This document shows positions 8,851 to 17,993 of a stretch of 49,499 bases of DNA, piece after piece (the first letter of the stretch is position 1; each line of letters starts with the position of its first letter). The position numbers and the translations under genes are program-made. The notes beneath the pieces were generated by a model. That model did no database searches. It was given only the letters and a program-made list of their open reading frames with translations, and was not told the origin of the DNA. The DNA is taken from the NCBI RefSeq assembly GCF_018986435.1, contig NZ_JAHMIN010000002.1:251469-300967 (forward strand). The letters are read 5' to 3'. The DNA comes from Hahella sp. HN01. Lineage in GTDB: Bacteria; Pseudomonadota; Gammaproteobacteria; Pseudomonadales; Oleiphilaceae.

Positions 8851-10264
8851 GGTTTTGCGTCTGCTCGGTTAACTGCAACAAGCCAAGCTGGGCCTGCTGG
8901 GTGAAGTGGCAGAAGGAAAAAAACTGCTCCGGGGACGGACGCGTGCGACAGTCTGCGTTATCGGCGTATATCAGTCCGACAATGCGCGGACCTACGCGCA
9001 GCGGGGTGAACATGCTCGGCGTGCGCCCGATCAGGCGGTCAAAGTCCGGCCCCCGCAGAATCCGCCAGGCGGGATCGTCCGCATTGGTGAAACAACCGCT
9101 TTGCAGCGCTTTCGCCATGGCGGCGAGCAGGCTGTCGGATTCCAGGTTGACGCAGAAGTTTTCCTTCCAGTGATCGGTATGCGGTCCCAGCACCTTCTTC
9201 GGAACCAGTTGCTTCTGGCTGCGGTCGGTCATCAGCAGCGCCACGCGGGTCAGGCCGACGGCGCGATGCAGGCCTTCCACCACCGTCATCAGTATCAAGT
9301 TGATGTCGGGTTTTTCCGTCAGCATCACCGACAGGTCGCGCAGAATCTGCAACTGTAACGTTGGGTCCGCAGGTTGCGGCGGCGTTTGCTCGCCAGCGTA
9401 GCGGGCGTTATGACCGGGGATGTGATTGACGATCTGTTTCATGCCGATGGCCGCAGCGATTTTGGCCGCCTCCTGGGCATTGGTTTTCAGGCGCTGCTCC
9501 AGGTTGTCCGGCTGCTCGTTCAACTGCGAGGCGACATGGTTGATGGACTGCCGCAATGTGGGGGAATTCCAGCCCTGTTCGGCCTCTTCCACCAGTCCAA
9601 CGATACTGCGGATCAGCGTCACCATCTGGTTGTCCGCTTTGTTGCCACTGACCACCGCCTGCAGCAGCGGTCCCAGTTTCCAGCAGTCCACCAGACCGCG
9701 GGTGATGGCGGGGAAGGTGGCGCCGAGAACCTGTTTCTGGGCGGTGACCGGCTCTTCCCGCACCAGCAGTTCGTCAAGGGCGTCCGCCTGCGGCGTGCGG
9801 CAGGACCAGAACGCCAGTTCGCCGATATTGCTGAGCAACGCGGCGATAAAAATCTCTTCACTGCGCGAGGGCGTAAATTTGCCCAGCAGACGCTTGGCCT
9901 GCACCGCCGCATGCAGCGCACGGGCCAGACTTTTCTGTAAGTGGATGCGCGGCGATTTGCTTAACAGCGCGTCAATCACCAGGGATGACACGGCGATTGA
10001 GCGAACGGTTTCGAATCCCAGCAGCATAATGGAGCGACTGATGGTGCTCACCGGCTGACAGGATGGATTATAAAAGGCGGTGTTGGACTGACGAATGACT
10101 TGCGAAGTCAGGTCGGCGTCTTTCAAAACGACGTCCGCCAGCTGCTGTACGGAACAGTCGCCGGTAGCGGTGAGCTCGTTGATTTCCCGCATGGTTTCAG
10201 AAAGTACGGGCAATTCGATTCGGCTCAGAAAGTCGACCCAGGCTTGGCAATTCTTCGCGATCAT
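8840..10264 (-). CDS. HDOD domain protein with C-terminal GAF-like domain
   Basis: This is a 474-residue cytoplasmic signalling protein. An HDOD domain spans about residues 10-210 ([71 protein letters not shown]). HDOD is a non-catalytic relative of HD hydrolases; here the position of the HD pair reads SN, as expected. A GAF-like sensor region covers about residues 305-465 ([33 protein letters not shown]). Such proteins act as scaffolds in c-di-GMP, stress or motility signalling; no specific role can be read here. It is convergent with the Aer-like gene (11-base overlap) and is followed upstream by a 116-base gap to the RmlD-like gene on the same strand. Confidence 0.87.
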   Translation of the reverse strand: MIAKNCQAWVDFLSRIELPVLSETMREINELTATGDCSVQQLADVVLKDADLTSQVIRQSNTAFYNPSCQPVSTISRSIMLLGFETVRSIAVSSLVIDALLSKSPRIHLQKSLARALHAAVQAKRLLGKFTPSRSEEIFIAALLSNIGELAFWSCRTPQADALDELLVREEPVTAQKQVLGATFPAITRGLVDCWKLGPLLQAVVSGNKADNQMVTLIRSIVGLVEEAEQGWNSPTLRQSINHVASQLNEQPDNLEQRLKTNAQEAAKIAAAIGMKQIVNHIPGHNARYAGEQTPPQPADPTLQLQILRDLSVMLTEKPDINLILMTVVEGLHRAVGLTRVALLMTDRSQKQLVPKKVLGPHTDHWKENFCVNLESDSLLAAMAKALQSGCFTNADDPAWRILRGPDFDRLIGRTPSMFTPLRVGPRIVGLIYADNADCRTRPSPEQFFSFCHFTQQAQLGLLQLTEQTQNPSS

Positions 10265-10380
10265 TAAAGGTCCCCCCTGTCGCTCAGTATGACCGGCGCA
10301 ACAGGGGAATTCCGTAACGGTTTTGCAACCGGACTTGTACGGAAGGTGAGAACTCTGTGCAGATTTGCGTTTAAAAGTGA

Positions 10381-11283
10381 CTAAATGTTGCGCAATTCCG
10401 CCAGCATTTCATCCATGAACGGGGTCTTATAGCCAAGTCCCCTGGCGCGGCGGCTGTCCAGACTGACGTCGCGGGGGCGCTTGGCCGGCATGATGACATC
10501 CCTTTGTTTTTGCTCTTGAACCAGGTCTTCATCAAGTTCAAACGTGCGCGCCAGCGCCTTGAGAAAGTGATGACGGGAGACAGTTTCAATACCGCCCAGA
10601 TGCAGAGTCAGGCCCTGTTGCATCTGGAAAAAGCGCACGATGCCCTGGGCGGCGGTGGCGTAATCCACGGCGGAGCGATATTCGTCGACAAAGCCGGTGA
10701 GCGCGTCGCCCTGACGCAGGCGCTCCAGCCATTGCGTCACGCCGCTTGGCTTGAGCAGACCCAGCCCGAACATCCAGGGCAGACGCACGATGGTGGCGAG
10801 GGGATGGCGTTCGCGGATCGACTCTTCCGCCAACACCTTGTGCTCGCCATAGCGATTGATGGGGCTCACCGGATCGCTTTCCCGGTATACGCCCTGGCGG
10901 CCGTCGAACACCAGATCGGTGGAGGTGAACAGCAGCGGTATATTTCTCTCCGCGCACAAGGTGGCGAGCAGGCGCGTCGCCTCCACATTCACCTGCAGAG
11001 AGCGTTCCGGTTGCTGCTGGCAGGTATTGGGATCGGACAGGGCGGCGGCGTGGATCACGGCGTCCGGCGTCAGATTGCGGAACATGGCCTGCGTCAGCTC
11101 TGCGTCGCACAGATCCTGGCGCACTCGAAACGGCGCCAGATCCTCTGGCAGCGTCAAATGGTGGCTCTGCGCCAGCACTTCGTAATCCTGATTCAGCGCC
11201 CGGCAGATATGCGCGCCTAAAAAGCCGCTGGCGCCGGTGACCAGCACTCTGGGTTTTTTGGCTTCGTTGGAAAAAAGTTGCAT
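10381..11283 (-). CDS. RmlD-like NAD(P)-dependent sugar-nucleotide reductase/epimerase (SDR)
   Basis: This is a 300-residue extended short-chain dehydrogenase. The Rossmann motif GASGFLG is at residues 17-23, the STDLVFDG motif of RmlD-type dTDP-4-dehydrorhamnose reductases is at 121-128, and the catalytic YxxxK is Tyr145-Lys149 (YGEHK). The family reduces or epimerises nucleotide sugars with NAD(P)H. No other rml genes are adjacent, so it may be a stand-alone RmlD-like oxidoreductase acting on another substrate. It is divergent from the EamA transporter, with 131 bases between the starts. Confidence 0.85.
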   Translation of the reverse strand: MQLFSNEAKKPRVLVTGASGFLGAHICRALNQDYEVLAQSHHLTLPEDLAPFRVRQDLCDAELTQAMFRNLTPDAVIHAAALSDPNTCQQQPERSLQVNVEATRLLATLCAERNIPLLFTSTDLVFDGRQGVYRESDPVSPINRYGEHKVLAEESIRERHPLATIVRLPWMFGLGLLKPSGVTQWLERLRQGDALTGFVDEYRSAVDYATAAQGIVRFFQMQQGLTLHLGGIETVSRHHFLKALARTFELDEDLVQEQKQRDVIMPAKRPRDVSLDSRRARGLGYKTPFMDEMLAELRNI

Positions 11284-11414
11284 GGAAGTCCCTTGTTTTT
11301 TGGCCTGAGCCTGTTAACGGCAAGTCTGCCATTTAAGGCGGTTGTGATACAATCGGCGGTTTGTTTGCGGCCTTTGGACTTTTATATTTTCCCTGGGGAT
11401 TACGGAGGTAGTTG

Positions 11415-12341
11415 ATGAGAGTCGGCGCGTATCGTTCGGAAGCGATGTTGATTGTCGCGGCGGCGATTTGGGGATTCGCCTTTGTCGCCCAGGTGGCGGG
11501 CATGGAGCACGTAGGCCCCTTTACTTTCAACGCCGCCCGCTTTGTGCTCGGCGGTCTGTCACTGATTCCACTGCTCATTATTTTGCCGCGTTTGCAGCGG
11601 GTGGCTCCGGCCAAACCCAAGGCTAAAGGGCTGTTGCTGGGAAGCTGTCTGGCGGGCTTCTTTCTGTTCGCCGGCGCCTCGCTGCAACAGGTGGGGCTGC
11701 AGTACACCACCGCCGGTAAGGCGGGTTTCATAACCGGGTTGTATATCATTCTGGTGCCACTGATCGCGTTATGCTGGGGACAGCGCGCCGAGGCCAAAAT
11801 ATGGTTTGGCGCCGTGCTGTGCGTCATTGGCCTGTTCTACCTCAGCGTGCGCGAAGACTTTACCGTCTCCTATGGCGACTCCTTGCAACTGATCGGCGCC
11901 GGTTTCTGGGCGGGACATGTATTGATGATCGGATGGCTGTCTCCCCGTTTTAACCCTTTGCATATTTCCATCGTGCAGTTTCTGGTCTGCGGCCTGGTGA
12001 GCTGGGCCGTAGCGTTCGCCATTGAAACGCCCACCTGGAACGGGCTGTGGGGCGCGTCCTGGTCAATCGCCTACGCGGGCTTCATGTCCGTGGGAATCGC
12101 CTATACTTTGCAAGTGATCGGCCAGCAGCATGCGCCAGCGACGCGGGTCGCCATCATCATCAGTCTGGAGACGGTTTTCGCGGTGCTTGGAGGGTGGCTG
12201 ATGCTGCAGGAAGTCCTGGATGAAAAAGCCATTTACGGATGTGGTCTTATGCTGGCCGGCATGATAGTTTCGCAGCTGAATTTCAACCGTGGCCGCAACC
12301 GTGAGAGAGAGTTGCTGGATTCAGGCGCGGCAGGCTCCTGA
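11415..12341 (+). CDS. EamA/DMT-family transporter
   Basis: This is a 308-residue inner-membrane permease with ten predicted hydrophobic segments arranged as two EamA repeats. The first runs from MLIVAAAIWGFAFVAQVAG and the second from QLIGAGFWAGHVLMIGWLS. The family exports or exchanges amino acids and other small metabolites; the substrate cannot be predicted. I chose ATG 11415 because GGAGG sits at 11404-11408. A TTG directly before it (11412) is in frame but is unlikely to be the start. It is probably transcribed alone, since 162 bases with repeats and promoter-like sequence separate it from the RDD gene. Confidence 0.9.
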   Translation: MRVGAYRSEAMLIVAAAIWGFAFVAQVAGMEHVGPFTFNAARFVLGGLSLIPLLIILPRLQRVAPAKPKAKGLLLGSCLAGFFLFAGASLQQVGLQYTTAGKAGFITGLYIILVPLIALCWGQRAEAKIWFGAVLCVIGLFYLSVREDFTVSYGDSLQLIGAGFWAGHVLMIGWLSPRFNPLHISIVQFLVCGLVSWAVAFAIETPTWNGLWGASWSIAYAGFMSVGIAYTLQVIGQQHAPATRVAIIISLETVFAVLGGWLMLQEVLDEKAIYGCGLMLAGMIVSQLNFNRGRNRERELLDSGAAGS

Positions 12342-12372
12342 GCAGGCCATTCGCACCGAGCACAACGCCTGG

Positions 12373-12435
12373 AAACGCCTGTTGGACTGCGCGAGACGCC
12401 CTTTGGGCTGTGCGAAACGCCCATTGGGCTATGCA
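12373..12435 (+). repeat. Three imperfect 21-base tandem repeats
   Basis: Three head-to-tail copies (12373-12393, 12394-12414, 12415-12435) share the core ACGCC.....GG.CT.TGC. Copies two and three contain GCCC-3 bases-GGGC palindromes. The array ends just upstream of a TGTAAAAT promoter-like stretch before the six-gene RDD-to-DUF58 operon. A regulator-binding array is possible, but this is inferred from position only. Confidence 0.6.
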
Positions 12436-12503
12436 AGTCCGCCAACTACTGTAAAATACGGGGCCCTTTTTGATGTACTCCTTAGTAAGGTGATTAAGCC
12501 GGG

Positions 12504-13259
12504 ATGCTGGATACTTCCATCGCAATAGAAACGCCGGAAGGCGTGGACTTCGATCTCACTCCCGCCGGGCCGCTTTCCCGCGCGCTGGCGTACATGGCCG
12601 ACTTCCTCATTCGGCTGGGTGTTGTCCTGGCCTGTATGATTGTCCTGTCTATTTTTGGAGAAGCCGGCGTCGGCATCTCGCTGATTATTTACTTCGTGCT
12701 GGAGTGGTTTTACCCGGTGTTGTTTGAGGTCTACCGGGCCGCGACGCCGGGCAAAAAGTGGATGAACCTTATCGTCGTACACGATGACGGCGCGCCCATT
12801 ACCTTTTCTTCCTCGTTGTTGCGCAATCTCCTGCGCACGGCGGACATTCTGCCCGTGTTTTACGCGTTGGGGCTGGTGTCCATGATGTGCAACAAACAAT
12901 TCAAGCGTCTGGGCGACATCGCCGCCGGCACGGTGGTGGTCAGGGCGCGTCGCCCGGAGACCCTGACGGCGCTGGCGGAGCCGGGCGTGCGGGCGCCGAG
13001 CGTTCCCCTCAAACCGGAAGAGCAGAAGGCCATCGTGCAGTTTGCGCAACGGGCGGGCGTGCTGTCCCAGGCGCGTCGCCAGGAGCTGGCCAACATTCTG
13101 GAGCCGTTACATCACGAAAAAGACGAGGCGGCGGTCGTTAATCTCAATCAGATGGCGAACTATCTGCTGGGTAAAACGCCGGGACCCGAGCCTGTGCGGG
13201 AGCCTTTCGCACCGGAGCCGTCATCATCCATCGCGCAACCACCTGAGGAGCGGCAGTGA
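12504..13259 (+). CDS. RDD-family membrane protein, first gene of MoxR cluster
   Basis: This is a 251-residue inner-membrane protein of the RDD family. The segment GPLSRALAYMADFLIRLGVV carries the Arg and Asp of the family signature, and two or three hydrophobic stretches cover about residues 27-75 and 105-125. TPGKKWMNLIVV and FKRLGDIAAGTVVV are further RDD hallmarks. Residues 165-251 form a soluble, charged tail ending in Pro/Glu-rich sequence. RDD proteins have no settled function; a few are linked to ion transport. The stop overlaps the GTG start of the SpoIIM-like gene by four bases, so translation is probably coupled through the cluster. Confidence 0.88.
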   Translation: MLDTSIAIETPEGVDFDLTPAGPLSRALAYMADFLIRLGVVLACMIVLSIFGEAGVGISLIIYFVLEWFYPVLFEVYRAATPGKKWMNLIVVHDDGAPITFSSSLLRNLLRTADILPVFYALGLVSMMCNKQFKRLGDIAAGTVVVRARRPETLTALAEPGVRAPSVPLKPEEQKAIVQFAQRAGVLSQARRQELANILEPLHHEKDEAAVVNLNQMANYLLGKTPGPEPVREPFAPEPSSSIAQPPEERQ

Positions 13260-14221
13260 AGCAGGACGTATTTGAGCGCCAACAGCAGCATTTTTGGAGC
13301 GAGTACGCAGTATTACTGCAAAGGCTGGAGACAGGCGATACAACAGGCTATCGCAATTTCGCCAGTTCCTACCGGCGACTGTGTCAGCACTTGTCCGTCG
13401 CGCGTCATCGCAGCTATTCGCCGCACCTGATTTCCTATTTGAATGATCTGATGCTGCGCGGACATCAGATGTTGTATCGTCGCCCCAGTCATTTCTGGCT
13501 GAGTTTTCTGGGGTTTATCCGCTATGACTTTCCCCAGGCGGTGCGCGCCAATCAGCAATATGTCTGGTTGGCCAGCGCTCTGTTGTACCTGCCGTTCATC
13601 GTGCTGATCATCGCCATCAAACTGCAGCCGGATCTGGTGAATCTGGTGCTGGACCCGCATGATGTCGCTTCCTACGAAGCGATGTACGATCCCACCTCAG
13701 AACGCTTGGGGCGGCCGCGAGAAGCGTCTACCGACGTGCAGATGTTCGGTTTTTACATCTATAACAACATCGGTATCGCATTCCGCACCTTCGCCACCGG
13801 CATTCTGTATACCCTGGGCAGCCTGTTCTTTTTGATTTACAACGGCATCCATATGGGCGCCGTCGCCGGACACTTGACGGAGATTGGTTACACCGAGCCG
13901 TTCTGGACCTTCGTTATCGCCCATGGCGCCTTTGAGCTCACGGCGATAGTGTTTTCCGGGGCGGCGGGCATTAAGCTGGGCTTTTCTCTGTTATCTCCCG
14001 GCAATCTCTCCCGCCTGGAGTCACTGAAGCGGTCGGCCAAAGCGTGCACGCCCATTCTGTTTGGCATGGTGGGCATGCTATTGATCGCCGCTTTTATTGA
14101 AGCGTTCTGGTCGTCGGATCACACCATGCCAGTGGCGGTGAAATATAGCGTAGGCGCTGTGATGTGGGCGTTGGTGACCTGTTATTTTGTGTTCAGCGGG
14201 AGGGTGCGTGAACCCCGCTAA
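13256..14221 (+). CDS. Stage II sporulation protein M (SpoIIM)-like membrane protein
   Basis: This is a 321-residue multi-spanning membrane protein of the SpoIIM/DUF95 superfamily. A soluble N-terminus of about 100 residues precedes hydrophobic segments near 103-120, 170-205, 215-240 and 275-318. The segment IYNNIGIAFRTFATGILYTLGS is the recognisable family core. In Bacillus SpoIIM belongs to a peptidoglycan-remodelling complex with SpoIID and SpoIIP. Here there is no sporulation context and its partners are RDD, DUF4129 and MoxR proteins. The start is GTG at 13256 with GAGGAG just upstream. It overlaps the upstream gene by four bases and the downstream gene by 14. Confidence 0.87.
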   Translation: MKQDVFERQQQHFWSEYAVLLQRLETGDTTGYRNFASSYRRLCQHLSVARHRSYSPHLISYLNDLMLRGHQMLYRRPSHFWLSFLGFIRYDFPQAVRANQQYVWLASALLYLPFIVLIIAIKLQPDLVNLVLDPHDVASYEAMYDPTSERLGRPREASTDVQMFGFYIYNNIGIAFRTFATGILYTLGSLFFLIYNGIHMGAVAGHLTEIGYTEPFWTFVIAHGAFELTAIVFSGAAGIKLGFSLLSPGNLSRLESLKRSAKACTPILFGMVGMLLIAAFIEAFWSSDHTMPVAVKYSVGAVMWALVTCYFVFSGRVREPR

Positions 14222-15794
14222 TATCAATTTCCGTTTACGCCCCCGGGACCACTACGAAGCGGTGGATCTGGGGTGTCAGTTTGTACGTCGCTGGTGGAAG
14301 CAGCTCTACGCAGTATGGCTGTTGACGATGACGCCGGTGGTGGCGTTGTGCTGGTTACTGATTGACGACATTAACTACGTCAGTATCGCCGTGTGGTGGG
14401 TGAAGCCGCTGTTTGAGCGTGGGCAGCTTTATTTCTTGAGCCGCGCGGTGTTCGGCGCGCCCCCGACGATTAAGGAAACCCTGCGGCAAACGTCGAAGCT
14501 GATGTTTCTGCAATGTTTCGCCACGCTGACCTGGCGGCGCTTCAGCCCGACCCGTTCGTTCGACTTGCCTGTGATTCAGTTGGAAGGCCTGAAAGGCAAA
14601 AACCGTCAGCAGCGTATGACGGTGCTGCATCGCGATAATGCGGCGTCGGTCAGCTTCTGGGTCACCATTGTCGGCGTGCATCTGGAGAACTTTTTGATGC
14701 TCGCCGCCGTGGGGCTGGTCGTTATGTTCATTCCACAAGGCGTGCAACTGGAGTGGGAGACCGTTTTAGAAGCTGCGCCGCTGTACACGGCCTGTTACTT
14801 CATTGGCATGACCTTAGTCGGCCCTATATACGCCGCCAGTGGTTTCTCTTTGTACCTGAATCGCCGCATTACCCTGGAAGGCTGGGATCTTGAGCTGATT
14901 TTCCGTCAGCTGGGACAGCGACTGGATGATGGTAAGGGATCGGTTCAGCCCGGCGAAGGCGGGGCTGCGCGTCGGGTGACGCAGGCAATGTGTTTAGTCC
15001 TGGCGTTGGGCGCCCTGGCGCTTCCTCCCTCTGGTTCCGTTCGCGCAGAGACGGCGACGGAACAGGCTGAAACGGCGGACAGCCAAAGCTGGGACGAGGA
15101 AAGATCAGCGCTGACCCCGGACAAGGCGAAGGAAGATATCGAGAAGATTCTGAAAGGACCGGACTTCCGTAATATCGTCAAGAAAGAGGCGCCCAAGTTC
15201 TGGAAAGAGTGGGAAGACCGCCAGGAAGAAAAGCGCGAAAAGCAGTTGGACGACTTCAAAGGCTCCAACTTTTCCTTTGGCGAATCCTTCGCCCAGATCT
15301 TCAAATTGCTGATCTGGGCGACGCTGATCGGCCTGATTTTATATCTGCTGTATCGCTATCGGGACTCCATCCTGGCGTTGTCATGGATGCCCCGCATCGA
15401 GCGTAAGGAGAAGAGCAAGCCGACCCACGTGTTTGATCTTGATATCCGTGAAGAGTCCCTGCCGCCGCAATTAGCCGACGAGGCCTGGGCGCTGTGGGAG
15501 CAAGGGCGACATCGGGATGCCCTGGGTCTGTTATACCGCGGCGGCCTGTCTCGTTTGGTGCATCGCCATGGTCTGCGTTTGAATCGCGGCGCCACCGAAG
15601 GAGATTGCGTGGCGATGGTGAAGCGGCGTCAAGGCGGCGCGCTCAGCGACTATTTCGCGGTTTTGACCCGGGTCTGGCAGCATCTGGCCTACGCTCACGA
15701 ACTGCCCACTGCCGAGCATTTTCAGGAGCTATGCCGGGGCTGGACCAACGTGTTTGATGTAGAGCGGGAAGGAGGCGACCATGCAGCGCAGTAA
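14208..15794 (+). CDS. DUF4129 domain-containing membrane protein
   Basis: This 528-residue protein has several hydrophobic helices in its first 250 residues (for example WKQLYAVWLLTMTPVVALCW and MLAAVGLVVMFIPQGV). A second hydrophobic segment resembling a signal (MCLVLALGALALPPSG) follows near residues 260-277. After it comes a charged periplasmic-type stretch rich in Glu and Lys, another helix near 368-388, and a C-terminal DUF4129 domain (about 425-515). DUF4129 is also the C-terminal domain of some transglutaminase-like membrane proteins. I chose GTG 14208 because GGGAGGG precedes it; TTG 14187 would add seven residues. It overlaps both neighbours by 14 bases. Function unknown. Confidence 0.82.
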   Translation: MNPANINFRLRPRDHYEAVDLGCQFVRRWWKQLYAVWLLTMTPVVALCWLLIDDINYVSIAVWWVKPLFERGQLYFLSRAVFGAPPTIKETLRQTSKLMFLQCFATLTWRRFSPTRSFDLPVIQLEGLKGKNRQQRMTVLHRDNAASVSFWVTIVGVHLENFLMLAAVGLVVMFIPQGVQLEWETVLEAAPLYTACYFIGMTLVGPIYAASGFSLYLNRRITLEGWDLELIFRQLGQRLDDGKGSVQPGEGGAARRVTQAMCLVLALGALALPPSGSVRAETATEQAETADSQSWDEERSALTPDKAKEDIEKILKGPDFRNIVKKEAPKFWKEWEDRQEEKREKQLDDFKGSNFSFGESFAQIFKLLIWATLIGLILYLLYRYRDSILALSWMPRIERKEKSKPTHVFDLDIREESLPPQLADEAWALWEQGRHRDALGLLYRGGLSRLVHRHGLRLNRGATEGDCVAMVKRRQGGALSDYFAVLTRVWQHLAYAHELPTAEHFQELCRGWTNVFDVEREGGDHAAQ

Positions 15795-17013
15795 TTCCTT
15801 CGCCGCTATCGGTATCGCCGTCGCTGTATTGGTGCTGGTGGCATTGGGCGTCTATTGGTATCAGGGACTGGAGTGGATCGAGTACGAGCGCGACCTGGGG
15901 CCGAATGAGAAAGCCCGCCGGGAGCCTTTCCTGGCGGCGCAGATATTCATTGAAAAACGCGGCTATAAGCTGGAGAGCAATCCCAGCTTCCGCGGCTTCG
16001 ATAACCCGGATTTTGCGCTGAAAACGTCTACAGACGACGCCATTGTGCTGGTGGACGCTTACGGCTCGCTGTCACAAAAACGGGCGCAAACGCTGTTGGA
16101 GTGGGTGGAGCGCGGCGGTCACCTGATGGTGACGGCGAAGAATCCCTATCTTAAGGGCATGGAAAAAATCCAGGACCCGATTTTCGAAGAGTTCGGTGTG
16201 GAAGTGGAGCGCAATGGTCAGGGCGACTTCGACGAGGAGCTGTGGGGCGCCATTAGCACTATTGGCGGGTATGTCGGCATCACGCAAGCAGATCTGTGCC
16301 CCATGCTGTATCCCCAGGCGGAATTCTCGTTCGAGGGCGATGAAAACACCATTGGCGTGCATTTCCTGTCCAACGATACGCTTTATGGTCAGGACGATTA
16401 TCTTTACGCCTCTGTCGGCCCGGACGGCGCCTCGCGCATGCTGCAGTACGAATATGGCGACGGCATGGTGACCTACATGGTCAGCCTGGATATGTGGAAG
16501 AACTTCGCTATCGGCTGCCAGGACCACGCCTACATGCTGTGGCAAATGGCTCCGGGAGACAGCGGGGTCATGCATTTCTATTACAACCGGGATTTCCCCA
16601 GTCTGGGGTCCGTGCTCTGGCGTCACTTCTATGCGGCGATTGCGGTAGGAGCGCTGACGCTGTTTTTGTGGCTGTGGTATCGGGGCATGCGCTTCGGTCC
16701 GTTGCGGGATGAAGAGCCGGGAACCCAGCGCCAGATTCTTGAGCATATCGCCGCCAGCGCCCGTTTCCTGTGGCGTATGGATAAAGGTCAGGCTCTGGTG
16801 GAAAGCGTCAGAGCGGAAACCTGGCAGGCGATTTCCAAGCGGCTGCAGCATATTACGCGGCTGGAGCAATCGGTTCAGATCGCCCAGCTGGCCAAGCATT
16901 TTCAAATGAATGAACAAGCGGTGGAAGCGGCCCTGTTCGGCCCGATACCCAATGATCCGGTAAGTTTTGTCAATATTATTCGAGCGTTGAAGCGAATAAA
17001 GGATAAGTTATGA
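15781..17013 (+). CDS. DUF4350 domain-containing membrane protein
   Basis: This is a 410-residue protein with an N-terminal membrane anchor at residues 8-27 and a second hydrophobic helix near 283-300 (FYAAIAVGALTLFLWLWY). Between them lies a large presumably periplasmic domain. It contains the GATase-like core typical of DUF4350 (AIVLVDAYGSLSQKRAQTLLEWVERGGHL split across 82-110), where a rigid beta-strand/loop precedes VERGGHLMV. A cytoplasmic helical tail follows. The family is found almost only next to MoxR and DUF58 genes. It begins 14 bases inside the DUF4129 gene and ends with an ATGA overlap onto moxR, so coupling is likely. Role unknown. Confidence 0.82.
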   Translation: MQRSNSFAAIGIAVAVLVLVALGVYWYQGLEWIEYERDLGPNEKARREPFLAAQIFIEKRGYKLESNPSFRGFDNPDFALKTSTDDAIVLVDAYGSLSQKRAQTLLEWVERGGHLMVTAKNPYLKGMEKIQDPIFEEFGVEVERNGQGDFDEELWGAISTIGGYVGITQADLCPMLYPQAEFSFEGDENTIGVHFLSNDTLYGQDDYLYASVGPDGASRMLQYEYGDGMVTYMVSLDMWKNFAIGCQDHAYMLWQMAPGDSGVMHFYYNRDFPSLGSVLWRHFYAAIAVGALTLFLWLWYRGMRFGPLRDEEPGTQRQILEHIAASARFLWRMDKGQALVESVRAETWQAISKRLQHITRLEQSVQIAQLAKHFQMNEQAVEAALFGPIPNDPVSFVNIIRALKRIKDKL

Positions 17014-17993
17014 GTGAAGCCCACATCGAAGAATCTCAACTGCAATCCATCAGCCAGCAACTGCAGACTCTGAAGTCTGAGCTGGAAAAGGCGATAGTGG
17101 GGCAGTCCGACATTATCGAACATACCCTGATCGCCCTGGTGGCCGGCGGACACGTGCTGATCGAAGGCGTTCCCGGTCTGGGCAAGACGCTGCTGGTGCG
17201 GGCGCTGGCGAAAACCTTCCAGGGAAAATTCGGACGCATTCAGTTCACTCCCGACCTGATGCCCAGCGACGTGACTGGCCACTCCATGTACCACATGGAA
17301 ACGCAAAGCTTCAAAATCCGCAAAGGGCCGGCGTTCACCAACCTGCTGCTGGCCGATGAGATCAACCGCGCTCCCGCCAAAACCCAGGCGGCGCTGCTGG
17401 AAGTGATGCAGGAATATCAGGTCACTATCGATGGCACGTCTTTCCCGGTGCCCACGCCGTTTATGGTGCTGGCGACCCAGAACCCGATTGAGCAGGAAGG
17501 CACTTATCCGCTGCCGGAAGCGGAGCTGGACCGTTTCATCATGAAGCTGTTGATCGAATTCCCCAGCGCGGAAAATGAAGCCTCTATCGTACGTCAGGTC
17601 AATGACAGCCGCGGCGCCAAGGTGGATTATCTGGCCCGGGTCAGCGCCCTGACCACACCGGAAGAAGTCGGCGCCTGGCAGGCGGCGGCCTGGCAGATTC
17701 TGGCGGATGACGCGGTGGTGGATTACGCCGTGCGCATTACCCGCGCCACTCGTGAATGGCCGGGCGTCGCCCGCGGCGCAGGTCCACGCGGCAGCATCAA
17801 CCTGATTCGCGCAGCGAAAGCGCGTGCGTTGATGGAAGGGCGTCCCTATATCCTGCCCGATGACGTTAAATTACTGGCCCCAGCGGTGCTGCGACATCGT
17901 TTGCTGCTATCCGCAGACATGGAGATCGAAGGCGTCAGCGTCGATAAACTCCTCGCCGGTATGCTGGAAGAGATTGAGGCCCCTCGTAAATGA
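17010..17993 (+). CDS. MoxR-family AAA+ ATPase
   Basis: This is a 327-residue cytoplasmic AAA+ ATPase. Walker A is GVPGLGKT at residues 53-60, Walker B is LLLADEINR at 112-120, and sensor and arginine-finger regions follow (VLATQNPIEQEGTYPLPEAE and LDRF). A helical lid ends the protein. MoxR ATPases act as chaperones that remodel or insert cofactors into partner complexes, normally with a vWA-domain or DUF58 partner encoded next door. Here the partner is the DUF58 gene that starts within its stop codon (ATGA overlap at 17990-17993). It is the only obvious energy-using component of the cluster. Confidence 0.95.
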   Translation: MSEAHIEESQLQSISQQLQTLKSELEKAIVGQSDIIEHTLIALVAGGHVLIEGVPGLGKTLLVRALAKTFQGKFGRIQFTPDLMPSDVTGHSMYHMETQSFKIRKGPAFTNLLLADEINRAPAKTQAALLEVMQEYQVTIDGTSFPVPTPFMVLATQNPIEQEGTYPLPEAELDRFIMKLLIEFPSAENEASIVRQVNDSRGAKVDYLARVSALTTPEEVGAWQAAAWQILADDAVVDYAVRITRATREWPGVARGAGPRGSINLIRAAKARALMEGRPYILPDDVKLLAPAVLRHRLLLSADMEIEGVSVDKLLAGMLEEIEAPRK

